Shown: positions 1 to 7,493, numbered from the stretch's first letter. The stretch: 60,471 bases of DNA from Elusimicrobiota bacterium (GCA_003151975.1 PLZD01000055.1:1-60471), one strand, 5' to 3'. Translations and numbers: made by a program. Notes: generated from the letters alone by a model not told the origin.

Positions 1-26
1 GACTGGCTCGTTCATATCAGTATGCT

Positions 27-61
27 GGTCGGCCTATCTAACTCCGGTCGGCCTATCCAAC
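27..61. repeat. Tandem 16-bp direct repeats at the left edge
   Basis: Two copies of GGTCGGCCTATCYAAC lie at 27-42 and 46-61, a 19-nt period, and a third, 15-nt copy is at 151-165. Each of the first two ends in a heptamer (ATCTAAC, ATCCAAC) that fits the RYYYAAC box of integron attC sites. No matching GTTRRRY partner is visible inside the window, and the sequence to the left is missing. They could be half of a recombination site or simply a local repeat. Confidence 0.5.
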
Positions 62-137
62 ATTTCATATTTCGTCTAGAAGTGTAGCTCCTGCAATGAT
101 TTTCCGCAATAGTTACAAGAATTGCGCTTTTTGCAAA

Positions 138-158
138 GGCCGACCCAGCCGGTCGGCC
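138..158 (-). terminator. Hairpin at the 3' end of the integrase gene
   Basis: GGCCGACC (138-145) and GGTCGGCC (151-158) form a perfect 8-bp stem around a 5-nt loop. On the minus strand the stem begins within the integrase stop codon region and is followed by TTTGC. This is a plausible but weak intrinsic terminator. The right arm is also part of the third copy of the left-edge repeat. Confidence 0.5.
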
Positions 159-1327
159 TATCCAAATTGGTCCCCTACCAAACCTAGACCGTCGGCCGGG
201 CTCTTCACTCCTCGCCCGCCTCGATTCAAAACATGAGTGTAGATCATCGTTGTCGTCACATTGCTGTGCCCCAGGAGCTCCTGGATGGTTCTGATGTCGT
301 AGCCGTCTTCAAGCAAATGCGTCGCGAAAGAATGCCGGAGGGCATGGCACCCCGCTGGTTTCGCGATGCGTGCGGCAAGGCGAGCTTCTCGGAATGACTT
401 CTGCAGAACTGATTCGTGAAGGTGATGACGCCGCCGTTCTCCCGTGACGGCGTCGGTGTAATGGCCGGTCGCCGGAAAAACCCACTGCCAGCCCCATTCT
501 TTCGGCGCGTTCGGATATTTTCGCGCCAGCGCGTTGGGTAGCTCGACGCTGCCGAGATTTGCGGCGAGGTCGTCTTGATGCTGGAGCCGGACGCGCTCGA
601 GGTGCGAGCGCAGCGGCTCGACCGCGGCCGCGGGAAGCATGCTGTAGCGGTCCTTGTCGCCTTTGCCCGCGCGCACCACGATCTGGTTCTGCGCGAAGTC
701 GATATCCTTGACGCGCAGGCGGCAGCATTCCATGAGCCGCAATCCAGCCCCGTAGAGAAGCGTCGCCATCAGCCGCGTCGTCCCGCCCATGCGGCCCACG
801 ATTTCGCGGACCTCCTGGCGGCTGAGTACGACGGGCAGGCGGACGGGGCGGTCGGCGCGCACCACGCCGTTCACGAGGCCGATCTGTTTGCCGAGAACTT
901 CGCGGAACAAGAATAGGAGGGCGTTCAGCGCTTGATTCTGGGTGGACGCGCTGACGCGCCCATCCACCGCCAAGCTTGTCAAGAAGCGTCCGATCTCAGC
1001 TTCTGCGGCATTCTCTGGATTCGGATTCTTCGCGACGAAGCGTTGGATCCAGCCTGAATAAGAATCCTCGGTGCGTGGGCTGAAGTGTCGCGCGCGCATC
1101 GCATGCCGTGCCTTTTCTTCCAGCGAGTCTCCGTGAATGGGAGGCGGGGAAAACAAGGCGCGCAATCGGTCTTCCGCGCCATCGCCAGCCGGCACCGACC
1201 AGAATTTTCCCTCGGCGTGCCAGCGCCGCCCCGGAATGCCTTTGATCTTGGCGAGGCCCTCGGGGGAAAAACGGAAGCGAACGATCAGCCGGCCCGGCTC
1301 GCCATGCTCGATGCGCAGGAGGTCCAT
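158..1327 (-). CDS. intI: Integron-type tyrosine recombinase with extra N-terminal domain
   Basis: The C-terminal two thirds is a tyrosine recombinase with every catalytic element visible: the Arg in GAGLRLME, the Lys in GKGDKDR, HALRH and [14 protein letters not shown] with the nucleophilic Tyr. Between the Arg and the HxxR box is the insertion that marks integron integrases ([20 protein letters not shown]), and the C-terminus has the IntI-like YTHVLNRGG. Before the usual SAM-like N-terminal domain there are about 60 residues with [20 protein letters not shown] and KFWSVP, which look like a HARP/SMARCAL1-type domain. The protein is about 389 aa from the ATG at 1327, chosen because TATACT ends 4 nt upstream; an in-frame GTG at 1363 lies inside the repeated promoter module. 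It probably inserts and excises cassettes by site-specific recombination. Confidence 0.9.
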   Translation of the reverse strand: MDLLRIEHGEPGRLIVRFRFSPEGLAKIKGIPGRRWHAEGKFWSVPAGDGAEDRLRALFSPPPIHGDSLEEKARHAMRARHFSPRTEDSYSGWIQRFVAKNPNPENAAEAEIGRFLTSLAVDGRVSASTQNQALNALLFLFREVLGKQIGLVNGVVRADRPVRLPVVLSRQEVREIVGRMGGTTRLMATLLYGAGLRLMECCRLRVKDIDFAQNQIVVRAGKGDKDRYSMLPAAAVEPLRSHLERVRLQHQDDLAANLGSVELPNALARKYPNAPKEWGWQWVFPATGHYTDAVTGERRRHHLHESVLQKSFREARLAARIAKPAGCHALRHSFATHLLEDGYDIRTIQELLGHSNVTTTMIYTHVLNRGGRGVKSPADGLGLVGDQFG

Positions 1328-1416
1328 GAAGAGTATACGACTGACCCCCTGAAAAAGTTCCACGGCCGCTATACAAGTGGAACTTTTTACCCCACTCGAT
1401 CGTATTCTCTTCAGGC
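1324..1416. promoter_or_regulatory. Head-to-head copies A and B of a 40-bp promoter-like module
   Basis: Copy A (minus strand, 1363 to 1324) and copy B (plus strand, 1377-1416) share GTGGAAC-T5 at one end and CGTATNCTCTTCA at the other, giving a roughly 90-bp imperfect palindrome with a 13-nt centre. Copy A ends in TATACT-CTTC-ATG, the integrase start. Copy B carries TATTCT at 1403-1408 and points at the toxin-antitoxin genes. This is where an integron would have its integrase promoter, cassette promoter and attI site, but the arms do not match the canonical GTTRRRY core. Confidence 0.6.
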
Positions 1417-1462
1417 TGGACGGTTCCGGCCCTTGACCAAATGTAAACTATGGTATACACTT

Positions 1463-1792
1463 GTGAATAGAGCGTCGATTGTCTACAAGACGGCCTCTGG
1501 ATTTGAGCCGTATTCGGAGTTCGTCAACAATCTCACGGATCGTCGCGGAGCACTTCGGATCAAGGACCGCGTCAAACGCGCCGAATTCGGGAATCTGGGC
1601 GACTATAGAAGCGCCGGCCACGGAGTCGTCGAGTTGCGGATCGATTTCGGGCCCGGTTACCGGGTCTACGTTGGACTGAGCGGAAACGAGCTGATCATCT
1701 TGTTATGCGCAGGAGACAAAAAAAGCCAAGAGGCGGACATCCTAAGGGCGGCGGCGTATTGGGCCGACCATCGCAGGAGAAAACCATGTTGA
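1463..1792 (+). CDS. RelE/HigB-like addiction module toxin
   Basis: This protein of about 109 aa resembles the 'addiction module killer protein' branch of the RelE/ParE superfamily. It contains the family signature around EPYSEFVNNLTDRRGALRI, then GNLGDYRSAGHGVVELRIDFGPGYRVYVG and a C-terminal GDKKSQEADI. Members act as mRNA interferases or related toxins and are neutralised by the partner encoded next door. The start is uncertain: GTG at 1463 is the first usable codon after a TAAACT box at 1444-1449, and the frame is open further upstream. The stop overlaps the antitoxin ATG by 7 nt, so the pair is co-translated with toxin first. It lies directly beside the integrase, a typical place for stabilising TA cassettes. 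Confidence 0.75.
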   Translation: MNRASIVYKTASGFEPYSEFVNNLTDRRGALRIKDRVKRAEFGNLGDYRSAGHGVVELRIDFGPGYRVYVGLSGNELIILLCAGDKKSQEADILRAAAYWADHRRRKPC

Positions 1793-2073
1793 ATTATCGG
1801 ACTCACGACGATTATCTTTTGGAGACCCTCCAAGACCCCCAGGAGGCGGCCTATTTCCTTGAAGCCGCCATGGAAGGCAACGACCAAGCGCATATCCTCC
1901 GTTCGCTCGCGATCGTCGTCAAGGCGCACGGGCTCTCGAAGACGGCCAAGAAGAGCGCGATCTCGCGGATGGGGCTCTACAAGATCCTGGCAGGCAAGGG
2001 AAATCCGCAACTGAAGACCTTCATGGCGCTGCTCGAAGCGTCGGGCTTGAGGATTTCCTTCAAGCCGGCCTAG
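1786..2073 (+). CDS. HigA-like HTH antitoxin
   Basis: This 95-aa protein matches the 'addiction module antidote' family. It opens with TLQDPQEAAYFLEAAME and then has a helix-turn-helix (HGLSKTAKKSAISRMGLYKILAGKGNPQLKTF in outline). It should bind the toxin and the promoter of the pair, autoregulating the operon. The ATG at 1786 was preferred over an in-frame upstream start because it begins the conserved domain, overlaps the toxin stop and follows AGGAGA at 1775-1780. The repeated module copy B lies about 370 nt upstream and could supply the promoter. Confidence 0.8.
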   Translation: MLNYRTHDDYLLETLQDPQEAAYFLEAAMEGNDQAHILRSLAIVVKAHGLSKTAKKSAISRMGLYKILAGKGNPQLKTFMALLEASGLRISFKPA

Positions 2074-2076
2074 CCG

Positions 2077-2568
2077 CTAGTTCCCGTACTTGGGGTCGGT
2101 CAGGACTTTCACGGCCTCGTCGACGACTTCCTCGGCGTCGCGGAAGAACTTGCCGTTCTTGGGCTTGAGCACGGCGCGCATGATGGGCTCGCCCATGTCG
2201 GTCTCGACCATCACGAGTCGAGCCGCGCTCCAGTCGGGGATCATCGCGCCGATCACGATCGAGTCGACCGGCGCGTGCGAGCGGATGTCCTCGAGCGCCT
2301 CGGCGCCCAGGCCCTCGCCGCGGTCGATGCGGTACTTCGAGAGCACCTGCTCGAGCGCCTTCGTGTCGACGCTGTCGAACATGCGCTTCTCCATCGCCTT
2401 CTTGATCTCGTCGGTGATCAGGAGGCCCTGGCCCTTGGCGTCCACGAAGGGCAGTATGCCCATGTGGTGGTAGCGCGAAAAATCCTCGCCTTCGACGCGG
2501 CCGGCGATGGTGCCGTTGTGCCCGCAGGAGGCTAGGGCTATCGCCAGGGCCGCCGGCCAAAATCGCAT
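2077..2568 (-). CDS. CsgG/GNA1162-like small lipoprotein
   Basis: A 163-aa predicted lipoprotein: a short hydrophobic leader ends in LASC, a good lipobox. The mature part contains ILPFVDAKGQGLLITDEIKKAMEKRMFDSVDTKALEQVLSKY, which follows the 'conserved phosphate-type' pattern of CsgG- and LptE-like periplasmic lipoproteins that detect or assemble outer-membrane structures. The precise function is unknown. The start at 2568 is supported by TATAAG ending 5 nt upstream, fitting the leaderless pattern of the window. It is convergent with the antitoxin gene. Confidence 0.65.
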   Translation of the reverse strand: MRFWPAALAIALASCGHNGTIAGRVEGEDFSRYHHMGILPFVDAKGQGLLITDEIKKAMEKRMFDSVDTKALEQVLSKYRIDRGEGLGAEALEDIRSHAPVDSIVIGAMIPDWSAARLVMVETDMGEPIMRAVLKPKNGKFFRDAEEVVDEAVKVLTDPKYGN

Positions 2569-2624
2569 GAGACCTTATATCAGTCGTGATTCGGGTTTGT
2601 CAATGAGGCTCTTCTATTCTACAA

Positions 2625-2664
2625 GTGGAACTTTTTTGGGGGGTCAATCGTATGCTCTTCATGG
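2625..2664 (+). repeat. Copy C of the 40-bp promoter-like module
   Basis: This copy matches copy A (minus strand 1363-1324) at 36 of 40 positions, counted by eye. It includes GTGGAACTTTTT, GGGTCAATCG, a TATGCT box (2651-2656) and the ATGG that follows 4 nt later. Copies B and C also share TACAAGTGGAAC at their left ends. It lies 24 nt upstream of the SpoVG-like start and could be its promoter, or one end of a small mobile element. Confidence 0.65.
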
Positions 2665-2687
2665 CGCAACGAAAAAAAGGGGGGAAC

Positions 2688-3011
2688 ATGGAACAGACCG
2701 CCGCATTGCCGTCGTTGGACGCGCGCGTGAAGCTCTACCGGACCGAGTCCGGCCAGAGCAATCTGCTGGGCTTCGCGGATCTGGTCGTGGGAGGGGCCTT
2801 CGTGATCCGCGGCCTGCGCGTGCTGATGAGCAAGCCCACCGCCGAGAGGCCGGCGGGCGTGTTCGTCGCCTTCCCGAGCCGCCGGGGCACGGGAGAGCAG
2901 CAGGATAAGTACTTCGAGGTCGCGCATCCGATCACGGCCGAGGCGCGCTCGGCCGTGCGGGAGCTCGTGCTCGCGAAGTACGAGGAAGCCGCGGGGGAGG
3001 CGCGCGCTTAA
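2688..3011 (+). CDS. spoVG: SpoVG family RNA/DNA-binding regulator
   Basis: The 107-aa protein has the SpoVG core: KLYRTESGQSNLLGFADLVVGGAFVIRGLRV followed by VFVAFPSRRGTGEQQDKYFEVAHPI and ITAEARSAVRELVL, in outline. SpoVG proteins bind nucleic acid and act as global post-transcriptional or transcriptional regulators in many phyla. ATG 2688 follows a strong AAGGGGGG purine run with good spacing. Translation could also begin at the in-frame ATG 2661, which sits 4 nt after the TATGCT of module copy C and would add MAQRKKGGN. It stands alone, followed by a GC-rich hairpin. Confidence 0.85.
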   Translation: MEQTAALPSLDARVKLYRTESGQSNLLGFADLVVGGAFVIRGLRVLMSKPTAERPAGVFVAFPSRRGTGEQQDKYFEVAHPITAEARSAVRELVLAKYEEAAGEARA

Positions 3012-3023
3012 AGTCGGGCAGGT

Positions 3024-3056
3024 CGCCCCCCGCGGTCCTGGGAGCCGCGGGGGGCG
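3024..3056. terminator. GC-rich hairpin after the SpoVG-like gene
   Basis: CGCCCCCCGCGG (3024-3035) pairs perfectly with CCGCGGGGGGCG (3045-3056) across a 9-nt loop, starting 13 nt after the stop codon. There is no T-tract, so it may block RNases or act as a weak terminator. Confidence 0.55.
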
Positions 3057-3067
3057 GCCGCCGGCTC

Positions 3068-3095
3068 TTGAATTATGAATCGCGTCTGCTATACT
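3068..3095 (+). promoter_or_regulatory. Sigma70-type promoter for the DUF4160/DUF2442 pair
   Basis: TTGAAT (3068-3073), 16 nt, TATACT (3090-3095). Transcription would start near 3102, leaving a leader of about 30 nt that carries GGAGA at 3122-3126 in front of the ATG at 3134. This is one of the few leadered genes here. Confidence 0.55.
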
Positions 3096-3133
3096 TTGCC
3101 TAGGGCTCCGTCGAGAGACGGCGGAGATGGTTT

Positions 3134-3370
3134 ATGCCGACCGTAGATCGTTTCGGCGGATACCGGTTTTTCTTTTTCAGCAACGAGGGAAAGGAACCCC
3201 CGCATGTTCATGTCGAGCATGGGGGACGGCACGCAAAATTCTGGCTAGAGCCAGTGTCGCTCGCGAACGCTCGCGGATTCAGCACGCCGGAGTTGATGAA
3301 GGTCAGACGATTCGTGTCGGACAGGCGGGATAAATTTAAGGAGAAATGGAATGAGTTCTTCGGCAGTTAA
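3134..3370 (+). CDS. DUF4160 domain protein
   Basis: A 78-aa protein with the DUF4160 pattern: FGGYRFFFFSNEGKEPPHVHVEHGG, then AKFWLEPV and a C-terminal KEKWNEFFG. DUF4160 genes are almost always paired with DUF2442 genes, and the pair is suspected to be a toxin-antitoxin-like or mobile accessory module; the biochemical role is not established. The start is set by a GGAGA ribosome-binding site. It overlaps the next gene by 20 nt. Its DNA is less GC-rich than the surrounding housekeeping genes, which suggests recent transfer. Confidence 0.8.
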   Translation: MPTVDRFGGYRFFFFSNEGKEPPHVHVEHGGRHAKFWLEPVSLANARGFSTPELMKVRRFVSDRRDKFKEKWNEFFGS

Positions 3371-3599
3371 GACGCCGCAGGCGTTGGCGAAGGGAGTCCG
3401 ATTCGCCAAGGATAAGATTCATATTCTCCTGAAAGACGGGCGCGAGATCAGCGCGCCGCTCTCGTGGTTTCCTCGGCTCAAGAAAGCGAAGGATTCTCAG
3501 CGCAAGAAGTGGCGGTTGATCGGTCCGGGGATTGGCCTACATTGGGAAGAGCTCGACGAGGACATCTCCGTCGCCGGGCTTCTTGACCGCCCGTGTTAG
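3351..3599 (+). CDS. DUF2442 domain protein
   Basis: An 82-aa protein carrying the DUF2442 core: a short strand-rich region (GVRFAKDKIHILLKDGREI), SAPLSWFPRLKKA and the C-terminal IGPGIGLHWEELDEDISVAGLL. This family is the standard partner of DUF4160 and sometimes of other small addiction-like proteins. Its ATG lies inside the 3' end of the DUF4160 gene, after AAGGAG at 3339-3344, so the two are co-expressed. Confidence 0.8.
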   Translation: MSSSAVKTPQALAKGVRFAKDKIHILLKDGREISAPLSWFPRLKKAKDSQRKKWRLIGPGIGLHWEELDEDISVAGLLDRPC

Positions 3600-3603
3600 A
3601 AAA

Positions 3604-4659
3604 TCAGCGCGCGGCCGCCAGCTTGTAAGAAGGAGGGGGCACGAAAAGGCCGTCGGAGGCCGGCGCGACGTCCATTTGCTGAAGCTCCTCGTCGAAGGCG
3701 AAGACCGGCTTGTCCGACATCTCCGCGGCTTTGCTTTCCGCCGCGCTGCCGATGGCGCTGCTGATGGGGTGGAAGATGTCGAAGCCGGCTTTCTCCTTCG
3801 GGGCCGCCTGGGCCTCGGTCTGGCACGCGTCGCCGCCGAGATTCCACTCGAGATGGGTCGACACGGCGCGGCCGTGGATTTTGCTCAACTCTTGGGCGGC
3901 CGAGGTCAAGGTCGACCGTTGGTCTGAGGATAGTCCCGCGAGGAATTGCGCGGTGATGATCTGCATCGCCTCGGGCGGAATGACCTTCCCGACGCCGGAA
4001 CGGTCCGGGGCTTTCTCGCGGACCTTCTGCTCGAATTCCCTCTCGACGGACCGCACGGCTTCCATGCGCGGATTATCTTCGGGGGTCGTCCAGATGTCGA
4101 CGGTCACGAGGCTCGTGTCCTTTTTCTTGCTCTTGTCCTGCAGGACGACGTCCCACGAAACTTTGTAGCGCTTGGTCTTGAAGCCGTTGATCTCGCGCGA
4201 CTCTCCGGTGGCCTCGACGGATAGCTTGTTCTTGGCGAGCGTCAAAGGGCAGGTCGGCTTCTTCGGAGGCTCCTGGCGCTGCGGCGCCTCGGGCCGCTCC
4301 GGGCGAGGCGTTTGCGAGGGAGGACAGCCCAGCAGCGGACACTCGACGTAGGTCTTGGCCTTGGGGTCGAGCCGCCACTGCTTGTTCTTGTCGGCGCGCC
4401 AGATGACGGCGCCGTCGCGGGCCGAGACGAGGTGGCCCATGATAAATCCCGTGAACTTGAATTCGTTCTCTTCCCGCTTCATGTCGGCGCGGGTCGAGAC
4501 CGTGCGCGTGCTTTCGGACGCGAGCATGCCCTTGAAGCCGAGGTTGTGGAAGTAGGTGCGCGTGACTGCCGTGGCGTGCTGAGGGTAATCGGGCAGGACT
4601 TCGTGGAAGCAGGCCGTCAGCAGCAGCGGCGCGAACGCGACGAGGAAAATCTGTTTCAT
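3604..4659 (-). CDS. Large lipoprotein of unknown function
   Basis: A 351-aa predicted lipoprotein: the N-terminal MKQIFLVAFAPLLLTAC is a classic signal with lipobox. The mature protein has a region around FMGHL/ARDGAVIWRADKNKQWRLDPKAKTY resembling proteins that read out a bound ligand or carry a LolA-like fold (DUF4412-type), a Pro/Arg/Glu-rich linker after a CPLLGC motif, and a second domain around GFKTKRYKVSWDV. No family can be assigned with confidence. TATAAT ends 8 nt before the ATG. It is divergent from a small membrane protein whose own box lies only a few bases away. Confidence 0.6.
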   Translation of the reverse strand: MKQIFLVAFAPLLLTACFHEVLPDYPQHATAVTRTYFHNLGFKGMLASESTRTVSTRADMKREENEFKFTGFIMGHLVSARDGAVIWRADKNKQWRLDPKAKTYVECPLLGCPPSQTPRPERPEAPQRQEPPKKPTCPLTLAKNKLSVEATGESREINGFKTKRYKVSWDVVLQDKSKKKDTSLVTVDIWTTPEDNPRMEAVRSVEREFEQKVREKAPDRSGVGKVIPPEAMQIITAQFLAGLSSDQRSTLTSAAQELSKIHGRAVSTHLEWNLGGDACQTEAQAAPKEKAGFDIFHPISSAIGSAAESKAAEMSDKPVFAFDEELQQMDVAPASDGLFVPPPSYKLAAAR

Positions 4660-4693
4660 GGTGAACGATTATACCTCTTTGGTAAAATGGCGC

Positions 4694-5221
4694 GTGCTTC
4701 CAGTCTTCTTGTTGTTCGCGATCCCCATCGGCGGCGGCATTCCCGCGGGCGTCCTGCTCGCGCGCTCGCACGGGCTGGCCTGGCCGCTGACGGCTTTTCT
4801 GTACTTCGTCTCCGACGTGGCGCTGGCCTGCGTCTTCGAGCCGGCGATGCACGGCGTGGTCAAAGTCGGGCGCAATGTTCCGGCCTTGGCGAGATTTACG
4901 GCCGCGATGAAGGAGTCTACGCGCAAGCGCGCCGAGCACTACGGCATCGGCGCCGGTCCCTTGACTCTCATCATGATCGCCTTCGGCGTCGACCCGATGA
5001 CGGGGCGGTCGGCGGCTTATGTGGCGGGCCACGGCTTTATTTCCGGCTGGGCGATCGCGATCACGGGAGACATGATGTACTACGGCGTGATCGCCTACTC
5101 GACGCTCAAGCTCAACGGGATCCTGGGCAACGCGAACTACACGACAGTCATCATCATGCTGGCCATGTTCGTCGTGCCGATGATGATCAAGAAGATCAAG
5201 AACGCCTTCGTGAAAGCCTAG
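4694..5221 (+). CDS. Small polytopic membrane protein, function unknown
   Basis: A protein of about 175 aa with four or five hydrophobic segments: an N-terminal LPVFLLFAIPIGGGIPAGVLLA, a middle LTAFLYFVSDVALACVF, then GPLTLIMIAFGVDP and a C-terminal IIMLAMFVVPMMIKK. The GIPAGVLL opening and overall layout recall small-molecule exporter families, but I cannot name one. The frame is open from 4658. GTG 4694 was chosen because TAAAAT (4683-4688) ends 5 nt before it and it begins the first membrane segment. It is convergent with the DedA gene, overlapping its stop by 4 nt. Confidence 0.6.
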   Translation: MLPVFLLFAIPIGGGIPAGVLLARSHGLAWPLTAFLYFVSDVALACVFEPAMHGVVKVGRNVPALARFTAAMKESTRKRAEHYGIGAGPLTLIMIAFGVDPMTGRSAAYVAGHGFISGWAIAITGDMMYYGVIAYSTLKLNGILGNANYTTVIIMLAMFVVPMMIKKIKNAFVKA

Positions 5222-5844
5222 TTTTGCGCGGCGCGGCGCCGCTCGCGCCAGAACTCGAAGACGCCGGGCAGGATTGAGAGAAAGACCACGATGAGAATGA
5301 CTTTCTCTATGTTCTTGTCGATGCTCGGCACCAGCGAGGCCAGGCAGTAGCCCGTGAAGAGCATGCTCTCGACCCACAGCGCGCCGCCGGCGATGTTGTA
5401 CGTGATGAATTTCGCGTAGTCCATCCCGCCGACGCCTGCGACGATGGGCGCGAAGGTCCGCACGATGGGGACAAAGCGCGCGATCACGATGGTCTTGGCG
5501 CCGTAGCGCTCGTAGAAGGCGTGCGTGCGCTCGAGGTGTTCTTTTTTGAAGAACAGGGAGTCCGGACGCTTGTAAAGAGCCTGTCCCGCCGTTCGGCCGA
5601 TCACGTAGCCGACCTGGTCGCCGGCGATGGCGCAGAGCGGGACCAGCGCGACGAGGTAGCCGAGGTTGAGGTGTCCCGCGCGGGCGAAGATGCCGGCGGT
5701 GACGAGAAGCGAATCTCCCGGAAGCAAGGCGAAGAAGCCGGTCTCCGCGAAGACGATCGCGCAGATCATCGCCAGGCCGCCCCACTGAATGACCGCCTTC
5801 ACGTCGAAGAGGAAGTGCAGGCCGTCCTTGAGCTGTGAAATCAC
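5218..5844 (-). CDS. DedA family membrane protein
   Basis: A 208-aa DedA protein, the family now associated with undecaprenyl- or other lipid-phosphate flipping and membrane homeostasis. Visible signatures are FFALLPGDSLLVTAGIFA, DQVGYVIGR, the F/YxRYGAKTIVIARFVPIVRTFAPIVAG block and a C-terminal membrane helix. The frame runs open far upstream of the conserved domain. GTG 5844 begins the protein proper (VISQLKDG) and has TAAACT ending 7 nt upstream. It is divergent from the permease gene with only 36 bp between the starts. Confidence 0.85.
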   Translation of the reverse strand: MISQLKDGLHFLFDVKAVIQWGGLAMICAIVFAETGFFALLPGDSLLVTAGIFARAGHLNLGYLVALVPLCAIAGDQVGYVIGRTAGQALYKRPDSLFFKKEHLERTHAFYERYGAKTIVIARFVPIVRTFAPIVAGVGGMDYAKFITYNIAGGALWVESMLFTGYCLASLVPSIDKNIEKVILIVVFLSILPGVFEFWRERRRAAQN

Positions 5845-5851
5845 GGTCGGG

Positions 5852-5873
5852 AGTTTATCATTTTCAGTATAAT
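5852..5873. promoter_or_regulatory. Overlapping divergent -10 boxes, DedA / permease
   Basis: Minus strand: TAAACT (5857 to 5852) ends 7 nt before the DedA GTG. Plus strand: TATAAT (5868-5873) ends 7 nt before the permease ATG. Both predict transcripts starting at or within a nucleotide or two of the start codon. No good -35 is evident for either. Confidence 0.5.
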
Positions 5874-5880
5874 GCGGCCT

Positions 5881-7485
5881 ATGCCCAATCAAAAGCCCTT
5901 CAAGTACAACTGGTTCGTCATCGGCGACCTCAACGGCTTCTTCGGTCTGACTTTCGACAACATGACGAACTTGTCGTTTCTCGCGGGCATTTTGATCTTC
6001 GCGTTCGGCTTTCCCGCCGAAATCGTTTACAAAAGGATGTTCCCGGGAACCGCGATCGGCGTGCTGTTCGGCGATCTCGTCTACACCTGGATGGCCTTTC
6101 GCCTCGCGAAGAAAACCAACAATCCCAACGTGACGGCGATGCCGCTGGGCCTCGACGCGCCCTCCACGATCGGCGTGGCGTTGGCCGTCCTCGGCCCGGC
6201 TTTTCTGGCGATGAAGGGCCAAGGCATCCCCGAGCACGAGGCCGCGATGATGACCTGGTACATCGGCATGGCGACGATGATGTTCATCGGCATCTTCAAG
6301 CTCGTGTTCTCGTTCTTCGGCGCGTGGGTGCAGAAGGTCGTTCCTCAGGCGGGCCTGCTCGGCTCGCTGGCGGGCATCGGCATCGGCCTCATCGGCTTCA
6401 TACCGCTGGCCGATCTTTTCGGCACGCCGATCGTCGGCATGGTGGCGCTCGGGCTCATTTTCTACACGCTGATCGCGGGCATTCGTCTTCCCAAGAATTT
6501 CCCCGGAGTATTCGCCGCGATCATCGTCGGCACGGCGCTCTACTATGTCCTGGCGCCGCACGGCTGGGCGGGCGGAGTCTACGAGGCTCCGAAAGCCGAG
6601 CTGCATTTCGGATTCCCGATCCCGACGCTCGACTTCATCAAGGGCCTCGGGCCCGCTCTAAAATATCTGCCGATCGCATTGCCCTTCGGACTGCTGACCG
6701 TCATCGGCGGCATCAACGTGACCGAGAGCGCGCGCGTGGCCGGCGACGACTTCAACACCCAGCACATCCTGCTGACCGAGGCCGTGGCGACTTTGGTGGC
6801 CGGCCTCTGCGGCGGCGTGGCGCAGTCGACACCCTACATCGGCCAGCCGGCCTACAAGCAGATGGGCTCGCGCGCGGGCTACACTTTGCTGACCGGGCTC
6901 TTCATCGGCATCGGCGGCATGTTGGGATATGTTTCCTGGTTGGTAGAAATCATCCCGCGCGCCGTCATCGCGCCGATCCTGATCTTCGTCGCGCTCGACA
7001 TCATGTGCCAGGCCTTCCTCGCGTGCCCGGCCAAGCACGCGCCGGCGGTCGGCTTCGCTCAATTCCCGACGATCGCGCGGCTCCTGCAGATCAAGCTCTC
7101 CAACCCCGCGGTCGTGCCGTCGGCGAACTTCGCGGCACTCCTCGTCGAGAAGGGCCGCGCGCTGCCGGAGCTGCTCGTCACCGTCGCGCTCGGCAACGGC
7201 TTCATCCTGACCGGAATGCTGTGGGGGGCGTTCGCGGCCGAGCTCATCGACCGGCGGCTCAATCGCGCCTCGCTGTATTTGTGGATCCTCGCGGGATTTA
7301 CTTTCTTTGGAATAATTCACTCAGCAATCCCCGACGGCAGCATGTACTGGCCGTGGACGCTGCCGTATCCCGCCAACCAGATTCCTTATCAGTTCGGCGC
7401 GGGCTACGTCGCGCTGGCGGTCATGATGTTCCTGCTTTCCTTCACGAAGGAAAGCCGCGAGCCAGCTCAAGCCCACGGACACTGA
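5881..7485 (+). CDS. NCS2-like xanthine/uracil-type permease
   Basis: A 534-aa protein with about 12-14 membrane segments. The early KYNWFVIGDLNGFFGLTFDNMTNL, then AMPLGLDAPSTIGVAL and the helix-break region VIGGINVTESARVAGDDFN (a transport-site-like motif with Glu and Asn) fit nucleobase transporters of the NCS2/AzgA-like superfamily, or the related SulP fold. The substrate cannot be read from sequence. The C-terminal FTKESREPAQAHGH is soluble. ATG 5881 was preferred over ATG 5872, which overlaps the TATAAT box. A nucleoside transporter is encoded 2 kb downstream, which hints at nucleobase salvage. Confidence 0.7.
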   Translation: MPNQKPFKYNWFVIGDLNGFFGLTFDNMTNLSFLAGILIFAFGFPAEIVYKRMFPGTAIGVLFGDLVYTWMAFRLAKKTNNPNVTAMPLGLDAPSTIGVALAVLGPAFLAMKGQGIPEHEAAMMTWYIGMATMMFIGIFKLVFSFFGAWVQKVVPQAGLLGSLAGIGIGLIGFIPLADLFGTPIVGMVALGLIFYTLIAGIRLPKNFPGVFAAIIVGTALYYVLAPHGWAGGVYEAPKAELHFGFPIPTLDFIKGLGPALKYLPIALPFGLLTVIGGINVTESARVAGDDFNTQHILLTEAVATLVAGLCGGVAQSTPYIGQPAYKQMGSRAGYTLLTGLFIGIGGMLGYVSWLVEIIPRAVIAPILIFVALDIMCQAFLACPAKHAPAVGFAQFPTIARLLQIKLSNPAVVPSANFAALLVEKGRALPELLVTVALGNGFILTGMLWGAFAAELIDRRLNRASLYLWILAGFTFFGIIHSAIPDGSMYWPWTLPYPANQIPYQFGAGYVALAVMMFLLSFTKESREPAQAHGH

Positions 7486-7493
7486 CGGCACTC

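Noticed and set aside
27-165. A CRISPR array at the left edge
   Set aside because: Repeat units are 15-16 nt with 3-nt and 89-nt spacers; no cas genes. Not CRISPR. No CRISPR array was seen anywhere in the window.
1324-1416. The palindrome as a canonical attC site
   Set aside because: The inner boxes are GTTCCAC and GTGGAAC, which do not fit GTTRRRY/RYYYAAC. Both arms instead carry promoter-like -10 boxes.
4073-5785. A 570-codon minus-strand open frame
   Set aside because: It runs across two oppositely oriented real genes and their spacer, is Arg/His-rich, and has no recognisable domain: an antisense shadow of high-GC coding DNA.
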